Assembly: GCF_029910215.1 (NCBI RefSeq)
Contig: NZ_CP110396.1
Coordinates: 186,001-250,000 of the forward strand
Reading direction: 5' to 3'
DNA: 64,000 nucleotides
Source: Paraburkholderia sp. D15
Lineage (GTDB): Bacteria > Pseudomonadota > Gammaproteobacteria > Burkholderiales > Burkholderiaceae
Shown: piece by piece, positions 36,276 to 45,295 of the stretch
Position numbering within the stretch: position 1 is the first letter of the stretch
Layout of the letters: each line of letters starts with the position of its first letter
Notes under the pieces: model-generated
Told to the model about the DNA's origin: nothing
Databases searched by the model: none
Seen by the model: only the letters and a program-made list of their open reading frames with translations
Position numbers and translations under genes: made by a program

Positions 36276-37232
36276 TCACCCCACTCTCGCGTAATACAGA
36301 TTCTGCGGGTGCTTCGCTTCGGCGAAGAAAAACCACCGCTCCGCGACCAGTCCCGCGTACTGCACGAGGCACGCGGCGACCAGCAGCCCCAGCGACGCGC
36401 CGATGCCATGCAGGCTCGCGGCCAGCGCGATCAGCACGACCGGCACGACGAACGCCGTCGCCAGAAACCCCCACTTGATGCCGCGCAACGTGCCCGCCGA
36501 CTTGCCGTGAAAGAACTCGCGCAGATTGAAGGCGCCGGCGGTGAAACCGCGCGACACCTGCACAAGCTTCGGATTGTGGATGCCCGTGGCGCTCTGCACG
36601 GTCGACTTCGGCCGCAAGCGCGCATTGCGCACCAGCGACGCCGACCGGCTCGCGCAACCGGCCAGCGTCAGCACGCATGCGCCCAGCGCGAGGCCGCCGG
36701 TCGGCGCGGACACGAACCACGCGCTCAGCGCGGCCGCGAGCGTGAAACCGGACGCGCAGCCGAGCAGCGCGAAATTGACCAGCGTGAGCGGCGTCGCCCA
36801 TTCCTGCAGAAAACGCAGACACGCGTAGATCATTCCCGTGCAGACGAACAGCGCCGCGCTCGCCAGCACGCCGAGCCAGCCCAATGCGAGCGTGATCCGC
36901 CACGGCGACCCGAGCCAGTGCGCGACACCGTAGAAGAATGCGCAGGCGAGAAACGCCGGCAGGCACAGACATTCGCGCGATAGCCATGATGTACGCCACA
37001 TCGCGATCGCACGCCACGCGCGCTCCGGGTGACCGAGGTGGAAGAACGACGCGATCAGCCCGAGCCCGCCGAGCAGCACGGACACCCCCGCGCCGGTCAC
37101 ATAGAACATCCCGGCGGGCGACGCGATCAGCCCCAGTTGCGCGGCACTTTCCACGCCGACGAGCGCGATCAGCAGACCCTGAGCCGCGCCGCTCAGCGTG
37201 GTGAGAAAGACGACGGAGAAAGCCGGATTCAT
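36276..37232 (-). CDS. DmsC-family membrane anchor of a molybdoenzyme (SoeC-like)
   Basis: A 318-aa inner-membrane protein with about eight hydrophobic segments, of the DMSO reductase anchor (DmsC) family: SGAAQGLLIAL near the start, FHLGHPERAWRAIAMWRTSWLSRE (about 65-88) and a C-terminal AERWFFFAEAKHPQNLYY. It holds the catalytic dimer on the membrane and exchanges electrons with quinones. It is last in the operon 41029 to 36276. The pattern agrees with SoeC of the cytoplasmic sulfite-oxidising complex, but other substrates are possible. Confidence 0.85.
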   Translation of the reverse strand: MNPAFSVVFLTTLSGAAQGLLIALVGVESAAQLGLIASPAGMFYVTGAGVSVLLGGLGLIASFFHLGHPERAWRAIAMWRTSWLSRECLCLPAFLACAFFYGVAHWLGSPWRITLALGWLGVLASAALFVCTGMIYACLRFLQEWATPLTLVNFALLGCASGFTLAAALSAWFVSAPTGGLALGACVLTLAGCASRSASLVRNARLRPKSTVQSATGIHNPKLVQVSRGFTAGAFNLREFFHGKSAGTLRGIKWGFLATAFVVPVVLIALAASLHGIGASLGLLVAACLVQYAGLVAERWFFFAEAKHPQNLYYARVG

Positions 37233-37287
37233 TGCGAAACCCCCGTAGGTGCCGTAGGTGTCATGGATGCCGTACGTGCGTTCGGAT

Positions 37288-38055
37288 TCAGATGCGCGTC
37301 GCCATCGACGCGAGATGGAGCTCGCCGCGCTCCAGTTGCGCTTCGAGCGACTCCGGTGCGCGGCTGTCGTCCGTGGACGAATCGGTCGCCGTGCCGGCGC
37401 TCTTGCACGAGCACGCGCCGCTACCGCAGCCGGCCGCCTCGGTCGGCACGCGCGGCAGATAGTGATTCGCGGGCCGCGTGTTCCACTCGGGCATCAACTG
37501 ATAGCCGCCGCGCTCCTCGATCGCCTTCGACACCACCGACTGCGGATCGTGAATATCGCCGAACAGCCGCGCCGAGGTCGGACACGCGAGCACGCAGGCC
37601 GGCTGACGATCGCGCTCGGAGAGGTTCTCGTCGTGAATCCGGTCGACGCACAACGTGCACTTGGTCATCTCCTTGCGGCTTTCGTCGAGCTCGCGCGCGC
37701 CGTACGGACACGCCCACGCGCAGTACTTGCAGCCGATACAGCGATCGAAGTCCACCAGCACGAGCCCGTCTTCCTTGCGCTTGTAGCTCGCCCCGGTCGG
37801 ACAGACCGGCACGCAGGGCGGGTCCTCGCAGTGCAGGCACGACTTCGGGAAGTGGATCGTTTCCGCCTTCGGGAAACTGCCCGCCTCGAAGGTCTGCACG
37901 CGGTTGAAGAAGGTGCCGGACGGTTCCAGGTCGTACGGTCTGAAATCCGCGAGACTGCCCGACTCGCCCGACGTGTTCCATTCCTTGCAACTCGTCACGC
38001 ACGCGTGGCAGCCCACGCATACGTTCAGGTCGATCACCAATGCCATCTGTGTCAT
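37288..38055 (-). CDS. four-cluster [4Fe-4S] ferredoxin subunit (DmsB/SoeB-like)
   Basis: A 255-aa electron-transfer subunit with four Cys clusters in the DmsB order: CVGCHACVTSC, CLHCEDPPCVPVCP, CIGCKYCAWACP, and CTLC...CVLACP. These bind four [4Fe-4S] clusters between the molybdenum subunit and the membrane anchor. The C-terminal 60 residues add a second Cys group (CGSGACSC) followed by an acidic tail, not typical of DmsB. AAGGAAGGAG before the ATG is a very strong ribosome binding site. It lies 52 bases after the catalytic subunit gene. Confidence 0.9.
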   Translation of the reverse strand: MTQMALVIDLNVCVGCHACVTSCKEWNTSGESGSLADFRPYDLEPSGTFFNRVQTFEAGSFPKAETIHFPKSCLHCEDPPCVPVCPTGASYKRKEDGLVLVDFDRCIGCKYCAWACPYGARELDESRKEMTKCTLCVDRIHDENLSERDRQPACVLACPTSARLFGDIHDPQSVVSKAIEERGGYQLMPEWNTRPANHYLPRVPTEAAGCGSGACSCKSAGTATDSSTDDSRAPESLEAQLERGELHLASMATRI

Positions 38056-38107
38056 CGAAGGCTCCTTCCTTGCGTGCGCTCATTTGCGTTCATTCATTTG
38101 CGTCCGC

Positions 38108-41029
38108 TCATTTGCGTCCATTCGTGCCGCGCAACCTCGCGGCGAACTCCCCGCGTCCGGCGAAATACGTCTGCACGATGCGCGAAATCACGCCGGTCGA
38201 GCCCGGTAAGCTCGGCATCGCCGCGAATTGCGGCAGCGTGTGCCGCGCGTCCGCTTCCGCCGGATAGAGCCGCACGCGCACGTCGTACCACGCCGCCTGA
38301 CCGGTCACCGGGTCCGAGTTCGAGAACCGCGCGGCGGCATCGTCGCGGCCCGGCAATTCGTCGGTGATCAGGTGATTGAGCAGGAAGCCGCGCTGCGATT
38401 CGTTGGCGTCGGCACCGAGATTCCAAGCGCCCGATGCCTTGCCGATCGCGTTCCACGTCCACACGGTGCCGGGCTCGACGGTCTCGCTGTAGCGCGCCAT
38501 GCAGCGCACACGCCCCCACTGCGACTCCGCGTAGATCCAGCTGCCGTCCGCGATGCCGTTTTCGGCCGCCATCCGCGGATTCACGTACAGATAGTTTTCG
38601 CCGTGAATCTGCCGCAGCCACGCGTTCTGCGAGTCCCACGAGTGGTACATCGCCATCGGGCGCTGCGTGACCGCCGCAAGCGGAAAACGTTCAAGATCGG
38701 TCGCCGCGCTTTCGAGCGGCGCATACCAGAACGGCAGCGGATCGAAATACGTTTCGATGCGTGCCCGCAGATGATCCGGCGGTTGCCGGCCGCTCGTGCG
38801 GCCCTGCGCGGCCAGCCTGAATTTCTGCATCACGTCCGAGTAAAGCTGGATCAGGATCGGCTCGCCGAATTTGCGGAAGCCGTGCTTCACCGCCCAGTCG
38901 AGATACGGCCCGTTGCAGTTGCGCATGTATTGCAGGTCTTCGGGCAGCGTGTAATGGAACACGCAGTTGTTCTCCGCGTAACGTTCCCACTGCTTCGGAT
39001 TCGGTGCGCCGACCAGCGCCTTGTCGCCGTCCTCGCCGCGCCAGCCGATCAGAAAGCCGACGCCGGAGTCCGGCGTGGTCGTGAAATTCACGACGAAGTC
39101 GGGATAGTCACGAAAACGCCGCGTGCCGTCCGCGCTCGTGAAAGCCGGAAATTTGAGCCGCGACGCGAGTTCGATCAGCACTTCCTGGAACGGCTTGCAC
39201 TCGCCGGTGGGCGGCACGACCGGCACGCGCACCGAATCCACCGGACCGTCGAACTCGGAGATCGGACGGTCGAGCATCGACATCGCGTCGTGACGTTCCA
39301 GATAGGTCGTGTCCGGCAGGATCAGATCGGCGAACGCGGTCATTTCCGACTGGAACGCGTCGCACACCACCAGAAACGGAATCTTGTACTCGCCGTCCGG
39401 GTGACGGTCGGCCAGCATCTCGCGCACCTTCGTCGTATTCATCGACGAATTCCACGCCATGTTGGCCATGAAGATCATCAGCGTGTCGATCGGGTACGGG
39501 TCGCCGCGCCACGCGTTGGTGATCACGCTGTGCATCACGCCGTGCACGGCGAGCGGATACTCCCACGAGAACGCCTTGTCGATCCGCACCGGACCACCCT
39601 GCTCGTCGATGAACAGGTCCTCGGGGGCGGCCGGCCAGCCGAGCGGACCGGTGGCGAGCGGCGTGTTCGGCTTGACCGCATCGGGACTGTTCGGCGGTTT
39701 CGCGGACGGCGGCACCGCGCGCGGAAACGGCGACTTGTGACGAAAGCCGCCAGGCCGGTCGATGGTGCCGAGCAGCGACATCAGCACCGCCAGCGCGCGG
39801 ATCGACTGGAAGCCGTTGGAATGCGCGGCGAGGCCGCGCATCGCATGGAAAGCGACCGGATTGCCGCTCACCGTTTCGTGTGTTTCGCCCCATGCGTCGG
39901 TCCAGCGGATCGGCAGCGTGATGCGGTGCTCGCGGCTCACCTGGATCATTTCGGCGGCGAGCCGGCGAATGGTCGATGCCTCGATGCCCGTGATGCCGGC
40001 GGCCCATTCCGGCGTGCACGCCGCCACACGTTCGCGCAGCAGCGCGAAGGACGGCGTGACCGGCGTGCCGTCGCCGAGCGCATAACGGCCGTCGAGCGCA
40101 GGCGTCACGCCGGGCGTGTGATGCGGGACCGCCTGTCCGGCCTGCGCGTCCCACCATAGATGATTCTGCGGAAACAGCGGATTGCCCTCGGGCCGCTGCG
40201 GATCGCGCACGAACAGGCCGAAATTCGCGCTGCTTTCGTCGAGGTCGACCAGTTCGGCCGCGTTCGTATAGCGCTGCACGAACTCGTGATCCCATGCGTC
40301 GGCGGCGATCAACTCGTGCAGAAAGGCCATGAACAGCGCGCCGTCGGTGCCCGGCTTGATCGGCACCCATTCGTCGGCGATCGCGGCATAGCCGGTGCGG
40401 ATCGGATTGATCGCGATGAAGCGCCCGCCCGCGCGCTTGAACTTCGAAATGGCGATCTTCAGCGGATTCGAGTGGTGGTCCTCGGCGGTGCCGATCATGA
40501 AGAACAGCTTCGCGTGGTCCAGGTCCGGGCCGCCGAACTCCCAGAACGAGCCGCCGATCGTGTAGATCATTCCGGCGGCCATGTTGGCCGAGCAGAAACC
40601 GCCGTGCGCCGCATAGTTAGGCGTACCGAACTGCTTCGCGAAGAGGCCGGTCAAGGCCTGCATCTGGTCGCGGCCGGTGAAGAGCGCGAAGCGTTTCGGG
40701 TCGGTCGCGCGGATCGCCGCGAGACGCTTTTCGAGGACGTCGAACGCGTGTTCCCACGAGACCGGCTCGAACTGCGCGCTGCCGCGCTCGGCGCCGGCCT
40801 TGCGCATCAGCGGCTGGGTCAGGCGCGCCGGCGAGTACTGCTTCATGATGCCCGAGGCGCCCTTCGCGCAGATCACGCCCTGGTTCAGCGGATGCGCGGG
40901 ATTGCCGTCGATGTAACGCACCTCGCCTTCGCGCAGATGCACGCGGATCCCGCAGCGGCATGCGCACATGTAGCACGTGGTGGTCTTGACCTCGAGCCGT
41001 TCGTCCTGGGTGCGGGCGTGATGTTCCAT
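38108..41029 (-). CDS. molybdopterin oxidoreductase catalytic subunit (SoeA-like)
   Basis: A 973-aa bis-molybdopterin enzyme of the DMSO reductase family. The N-terminal [4Fe-4S] site uses C19, C22, C26 and C54 (CYMCACRCG...CAKG). The likely Mo ligand is C146 in HGGFCSANM. There is no Tat or Sec signal, so it should act in the cytoplasm, unlike DmsA or PsrA. That and the neighbouring anchor and ferredoxin genes fit SoeABC, which oxidises sulfite to sulfate at the cytoplasmic membrane face. AEDHHSNPLKIAISKFKRAGG and the following INPIRTGYA agree with that branch as I know it. Substrate assignment is an inference. Confidence 0.85.
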   Translation of the reverse strand: MEHHARTQDERLEVKTTTCYMCACRCGIRVHLREGEVRYIDGNPAHPLNQGVICAKGASGIMKQYSPARLTQPLMRKAGAERGSAQFEPVSWEHAFDVLEKRLAAIRATDPKRFALFTGRDQMQALTGLFAKQFGTPNYAAHGGFCSANMAAGMIYTIGGSFWEFGGPDLDHAKLFFMIGTAEDHHSNPLKIAISKFKRAGGRFIAINPIRTGYAAIADEWVPIKPGTDGALFMAFLHELIAADAWDHEFVQRYTNAAELVDLDESSANFGLFVRDPQRPEGNPLFPQNHLWWDAQAGQAVPHHTPGVTPALDGRYALGDGTPVTPSFALLRERVAACTPEWAAGITGIEASTIRRLAAEMIQVSREHRITLPIRWTDAWGETHETVSGNPVAFHAMRGLAAHSNGFQSIRALAVLMSLLGTIDRPGGFRHKSPFPRAVPPSAKPPNSPDAVKPNTPLATGPLGWPAAPEDLFIDEQGGPVRIDKAFSWEYPLAVHGVMHSVITNAWRGDPYPIDTLMIFMANMAWNSSMNTTKVREMLADRHPDGEYKIPFLVVCDAFQSEMTAFADLILPDTTYLERHDAMSMLDRPISEFDGPVDSVRVPVVPPTGECKPFQEVLIELASRLKFPAFTSADGTRRFRDYPDFVVNFTTTPDSGVGFLIGWRGEDGDKALVGAPNPKQWERYAENNCVFHYTLPEDLQYMRNCNGPYLDWAVKHGFRKFGEPILIQLYSDVMQKFRLAAQGRTSGRQPPDHLRARIETYFDPLPFWYAPLESAATDLERFPLAAVTQRPMAMYHSWDSQNAWLRQIHGENYLYVNPRMAAENGIADGSWIYAESQWGRVRCMARYSETVEPGTVWTWNAIGKASGAWNLGADANESQRGFLLNHLITDELPGRDDAAARFSNSDPVTGQAAWYDVRVRLYPAEADARHTLPQFAAMPSLPGSTGVISRIVQTYFAGRGEFAARLRGTNGRK

Positions 41030-41219
41030 GCGCGGTCTCCGTCGCGGCTTCGATGGATCGAAGCGCTGCTGATGCGATACCGACCATCGTATGCGTGACG
41101 GGCCTGCAAGGGAAATCGCTATTCGTGAGAGAAACCATCCGCTGGGCCGATAGTTTCGGTTTGGCTTTCAGTGGCGCCCGGTGGCGCTCAGCGGCCCTCA
41201 CTGCCGTTCGGCGACGCCC

Positions 41220-42152
41220 TCAGATCGGCGTCAACACCGGTTCGCCCGCGAAATGCCGCCTCGCGTTGTTCAGGAAGTTGTCGACGGAAGCCGCGATCGC
41301 CTCCGGCGAGCGGCCACCCACGTGCGGCGTCAGCACGACGTTGTGCAGCGCAAGCAACGCTTCGGGCGGATGCGGCTCGCCCTCGTAGACATCGAGCCCC
41401 GCGCCCGCGATGCGGCCTTCGCTCAACGCCCGCGCGAGCGCGGCGGTGTCGACCACGCTGCCGCGCGACACGTTGACGACGAAGCCCTGCGGGCCAAGCG
41501 CATCGAGCACACCTGCGTCGATCAGATGACGCGTGCCCGCGCCGCCCGGCGTCGCCACCACCAGGAAGTCGCTCCATTGCGCGAGCGCCGTCACACTGTC
41601 GAAGAAACGCAGCGGCGAGCCCTCGCGCGGCTTGCGGTTGTGATAACCGATTTCCATGTCGAAGCCCGCGCCGCGCCTGGCAACTTTTTCGCCGATGTTG
41701 CCGAGCCCGACGATGCCGAGTCGTTTGCCGGACACGTTCGGCCGCATCGGCAGCGTGTCGCGCCAGACGCCCGTGCGGGTCGCCTGATCGAGTTGCGGGA
41801 CGTCGCGCACCACGGCGAGCAGCAGCGCGAACGCATGATCGGCCACGCAATGATCGTTGGTGCCGGCGCCGTTCACGAGCACGATGCCGCGCGCGCGGGC
41901 GTGATCGACGGCGAGGTTTTCGTAGCCGGCGCCGAGCGCGCTCACCAGTTCGAGCTGCGGCATGCGGTCGATTTCCGCGGCCGTCAGTCCGGTCGTGCCG
42001 TTGGTCAGCACGGCGCGGAACGTGGCGCCGTGCGCGTCGATCGCGGCCGCGCGGTGTTCGGCATCGGGGGCGTGGGTCGCGTCGAACTCGGCGTCGATAC
42101 TCGCGCGGCTTGCGTCTTTCAAGGGGATCAGGACCAGCAGGGAGGGCTTCAT
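41220..42152 (-). CDS. D-2-hydroxyacid dehydrogenase
   Basis: A 310-aa NAD(P)-dependent dehydrogenase of the glyoxylate/hydroxypyruvate reductase type. The Rossmann motif is LGIVGLGNIGEKVARR (about 145-160). Catalytic residues are the Arg in NVSRGSVVDTAAL (about 229), the Glu in LDVYEGEP (about 258) and the His in VLTPHVGG (about 277). It reduces short 2-keto acids or oxidises D-2-hydroxyacids. The chosen start gives the normal family N-terminus (MKPSLLVLIPL). It is a single gene. Confidence 0.9.
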   Translation of the reverse strand: MKPSLLVLIPLKDASRASIDAEFDATHAPDAEHRAAAIDAHGATFRAVLTNGTTGLTAAEIDRMPQLELVSALGAGYENLAVDHARARGIVLVNGAGTNDHCVADHAFALLLAVVRDVPQLDQATRTGVWRDTLPMRPNVSGKRLGIVGLGNIGEKVARRGAGFDMEIGYHNRKPREGSPLRFFDSVTALAQWSDFLVVATPGGAGTRHLIDAGVLDALGPQGFVVNVSRGSVVDTAALARALSEGRIAGAGLDVYEGEPHPPEALLALHNVVLTPHVGGRSPEAIAASVDNFLNNARRHFAGEPVLTPI

Positions 42153-42424
42153 GACGGAGCTTTTTGGGCGGCGGCTTGTGGACGACGGATTGTTCGCCAT
42201 AGCGGCGGTTGACGGACTGGTTCGTTAGCGGGCCAGTGTAGCAAGGCATGACGAGCCGCGCTCACAGCCAGCCTCCGGGCCTGCCCCGTTGACCTGAAGT
42301 CTGCCTCGGCCCCGCCGTCAAATGACTGCACGGCGTGCGCAAAAAAATCATGCGTCGCACGTGTTTGTTTTTTGCCGCCGCCCAACGGTCTTAGAATAGC
42401 GGCTACACCGCCCCCGAGAAGCCC

Positions 42425-43930
42425 ATGCTGGATATGCTCCCGCGCGACCCCGCGCCTAACCGTGCCGTTCCGGATAACACCGTGTCAACGGACGACGCCG
42501 AGATGTTCGACCTCGCGCCCGTCTCCCTCTGGCTCGAAGATTTCAGCGGCGTGCGCGCGTTGTTCGACGCGTGGCGCGCCGACGGCGTCACCGATCTGCG
42601 CGCCTATTTCGCCGACCATCCCGAGCGGGTCGCCGAATGCGCGCACAGCATCCGCGTGATCAAGGTCAATCAGAAGACGCTGACGCAATTCGAAGCCGCC
42701 GATTTCGACGCGCTCACCGGCAATCTCGCCGCCGTGTTCCGCGACGACATGCTCAAGACTCACCTCGAGGAACTCTGCCAGTTGTGGGCGGGGCACGCGC
42801 AGTTCACCAGCCACACCGTCAACTACACGCTCGGCGGCCGCCGGCTCGACGTATTGCTCAAGGGCGCCGTGCTGCCTGGCCACGAGACGAGCTGGGACCG
42901 CGTGCTGGTGTCGGTGGAAGACATCACCGAACTCGAAGGCGCGCGGCATCGCGTGACGCTGGCCGAGCAATACGTACGCGGGCTGTTCGAGCATTCGCCG
43001 GTGTCGCTGTGGGTGGAAGACTTCAGCGCGGTCAAGCGCCTGCTCGACGAAGCGCGCGCGGCCGGCATCAACGATTTCCGCGTGTTCACCGACGTGCATC
43101 CGGAGTTCGTCGAACGCTGCATGCAGGAAATCCACGTGCTCGACGTGAATCAGCACACGCTCGACATGTTCGCCGCGAAAGACAAGCCCATGCTGCTGGC
43201 CCGTCTCGGTGAAGTGTTCCGCGACGACATGCGCCCGCACTTCCGCGAGCAGTTGATCGACCTGTGGGACAACAAGCTGTTCCAGCAGCGCGAAGTGCTC
43301 AACTATTCGCTCGACGGCAGCGAGGTGCACGTCCATCTGCAGTTTTCCGTGCTGCCGGGTCACGACAAGCACTGGGACCTGGTGCTGGTCGCGCTCACCG
43401 ACATCACCGCACGCAAAAAGGCCGAAGCCTACCTGGAATTCCTCGGCAAGCACGACGTGCTGACCAAGCTGCGCAACCGCTCGTTTTACGTCGACGAGTT
43501 GAACCGGCTCGAACGCAAGGGGCCGTGGCCGGTAACGATCATCATGGCCGACCTGAACGGCCTGAAGCGCGTGAACGATCAGCTCGGCCATGCAGCGGGC
43601 GACGCGCTGCTGCGGCGCGCCGGCGAGGTGCTCGCGAAGGCGATGGAAGCGCCGTTCCACGCGGCGCGGATCGGCGGCGACGAATTCGCGATCCTGATGC
43701 CCGACACCGACGAACGCGGCGGCGCGGCGATGATCGACGCGATCCGCCAGCTGGTGGACATGAACAACCAGTTCTATCCGGGCTCGCCGCTGAATTTTTC
43801 GATGGGCGCGGCCACCTGTCAGCGCGGCGACCGGCTCGAATCCGGCGTGCAGCGCGCCGATCTGCTGATGTACGAGGAGAAGCGCGCCCACTACGCGAAT
43901 CAGCAGGACGGAGGGACGCTCGGCGAGTGA
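42425..43930 (+). CDS. diguanylate cyclase with two PAS-like sensor domains
   Basis: A 501-aa cytoplasmic signalling enzyme. Two similar PAS-type domains at about 28-170 and 190-325 share the pattern PVSLWxEDFS...VNQxTL...VFRDDM...VLPGH, which points to an internal duplication. The GGDEF domain (about 345-490) has an intact active site, GGDEF at 417-421, so it should make cyclic di-GMP. An RxxD product-inhibition site is not seen five residues upstream. No membrane segment, so it probably senses an internal ligand. It is a single gene, followed by a tandem repeat. Confidence 0.9.
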   Translation: MLDMLPRDPAPNRAVPDNTVSTDDAEMFDLAPVSLWLEDFSGVRALFDAWRADGVTDLRAYFADHPERVAECAHSIRVIKVNQKTLTQFEAADFDALTGNLAAVFRDDMLKTHLEELCQLWAGHAQFTSHTVNYTLGGRRLDVLLKGAVLPGHETSWDRVLVSVEDITELEGARHRVTLAEQYVRGLFEHSPVSLWVEDFSAVKRLLDEARAAGINDFRVFTDVHPEFVERCMQEIHVLDVNQHTLDMFAAKDKPMLLARLGEVFRDDMRPHFREQLIDLWDNKLFQQREVLNYSLDGSEVHVHLQFSVLPGHDKHWDLVLVALTDITARKKAEAYLEFLGKHDVLTKLRNRSFYVDELNRLERKGPWPVTIIMADLNGLKRVNDQLGHAAGDALLRRAGEVLAKAMEAPFHAARIGGDEFAILMPDTDERGGAAMIDAIRQLVDMNNQFYPGSPLNFSMGAATCQRGDRLESGVQRADLLMYEEKRAHYANQQDGGTLGE

Positions 43931-43960
43931 GGCTATGCGGGCGCGGGGGAGCGGCTTAAG

Positions 43961-44013
43961 TGGTTGAGTCGGTTGAGTCTCGGTTGAGTCTCGGTTGAGT
44001 CTCGGTTAAGTCT
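43961..44013. repeat. 11-bp intergenic tandem repeat
   Basis: CGGTTGAGTCT occurs three times perfectly (43970-44002), with a partial copy before and a variant CGGTTAAGTCT after. It fills most of the gap between the converging cyclase and MFS genes. Confidence 0.9.
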
Positions 44014-44027
44014 CCTTTAAGGCGCAT

Positions 44028-45287
44028 TCAACGCAATCGCCCAGCCTCGCGGCGCGCCGCCACTCGATCGATCACATGCGCAACGCAGCACACCGTCACG
44101 CACGACAAGCCAGCGAGCGCGAGCGCCGCGCCCAGTCCGCAGAACGGCGCGGCCGCGCCGAGCCACAACGCGCTCAACGCCGGCCCTCCGCGATAGATCA
44201 CCCCGTACGATCCGAGCACCCGCCCGCGCATGGGCTCCGGCACGGATAGATGAATCAAGGTCTGCGCGCCGATGCCGGTGACGACGATCGAGAATCCCAG
44301 CGCGAAAAACAACCCCAGCGCCAGATGAAAATCGCGCGTCACCGCCAGCGCGAGCGTACACAGCGCGGCAGCCAGCACATGGCGGCCGACCAGCGTGGCA
44401 ACGTTGCATGCGTTGCCACGTCCACTGATCCACACGCCCCCCGCCAACGCCCCCAGACCCGCTGCCGCGACCAGCGTCGCGAAGCCGCGAGGGCCCCGTT
44501 GCAGCAGTTGCTCGCTGATAGCCGGCGCGAGATCGGGCACGCCGCGAACACATACCGCGCTGACACTCAACATCACGAATACGCCGCGTAGAGGCGCAGC
44601 GGACGCCAGGTAGCGAAAGCCGTCGAGCGCCTGTTCGAGCCAGCGTCCGTCAGCCTTCATCCCACTCGGCCGTACAGCGGCCGGCATCCGCAACAGCACG
44701 CCGATAAACACCGCGTAGCTCAATGCGTTCAGCCAGAACAGCGCCGCGACGCCGAGCTGGACGAGCACGACACCTGCCACCGCCGGACCCACGAAGCGCG
44801 CGAGATTGAAGCACAGCGAGTTGATCGCTACCGCCGACGCGAGCCGCCGGCGCGGCACGAGGTTCGAGATCCAGGCCATCCGCGCAGGCTGACACAAGGC
44901 GTTCGCGATGCCGGTGACGGATGTCACCAGCAACAGCGACGTGAGCGACGCGGACTCGCCCAGCAGCAGCACGCCTTGCAATACAGCCATTGCCATCGCG
45001 ACCACCTGGCAGTAAAGCACGACCTTGCGGCGATCGTGACGATCCGCCATCACGCCGGCGAGCGGCGCGAACAGCACGGTGGGAAACAGATCGGCGAACG
45101 CCACGATGCCGAGCCACAGGCTCGATCCGCTGCTTTCCCACGCGAGCCAGCCCGCGCCGATCCGCTGCAGCCACGTGCCGGTCAGCGACAGCGCGTTGCC
45201 ACACGTGTAACGCCGGAAATCCCGGCCGGCAAGCGCATGAAAGCGCCTGCCCCGGCGCGCGCAGCCCGCGCGTGACAACTTGCGCAT
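44028..45287 (-). CDS. MFS exporter, EntS/MFS_3-like
   Basis: A 419-aa transporter with about twelve membrane segments. The N-terminus AGRDFRRYTCGNALSLTGTWLQRIGAGWLAWE and the loop APLAGVMADRHDRRKVVLY (motif A, about 62-80) are typical of the MFS_3 group, which contains siderophore and drug exporters such as EntS. The start is eight bases after the stop of the ATP-grasp gene. The GAGG of its ribosome binding site overlaps that stop, so the two genes are one operon. Its natural cargo is likely the product of the ATP-grasp enzyme (inference). Confidence 0.87.
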   Translation of the reverse strand: MRKLSRAGCARRGRRFHALAGRDFRRYTCGNALSLTGTWLQRIGAGWLAWESSGSSLWLGIVAFADLFPTVLFAPLAGVMADRHDRRKVVLYCQVVAMAMAVLQGVLLLGESASLTSLLLVTSVTGIANALCQPARMAWISNLVPRRRLASAVAINSLCFNLARFVGPAVAGVVLVQLGVAALFWLNALSYAVFIGVLLRMPAAVRPSGMKADGRWLEQALDGFRYLASAAPLRGVFVMLSVSAVCVRGVPDLAPAISEQLLQRGPRGFATLVAAAGLGALAGGVWISGRGNACNVATLVGRHVLAAALCTLALAVTRDFHLALGLFFALGFSIVVTGIGAQTLIHLSVPEPMRGRVLGSYGVIYRGGPALSALWLGAAAPFCGLGAALALAGLSCVTVCCVAHVIDRVAARREAGRLR

Positions 45288-45295
45288 CGGTCGCC

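Noticed and set aside
43961..44013. CRISPR-like direct repeats
   Set aside because: The units are 11 bp in direct tandem with no spacers and there are no cas genes.
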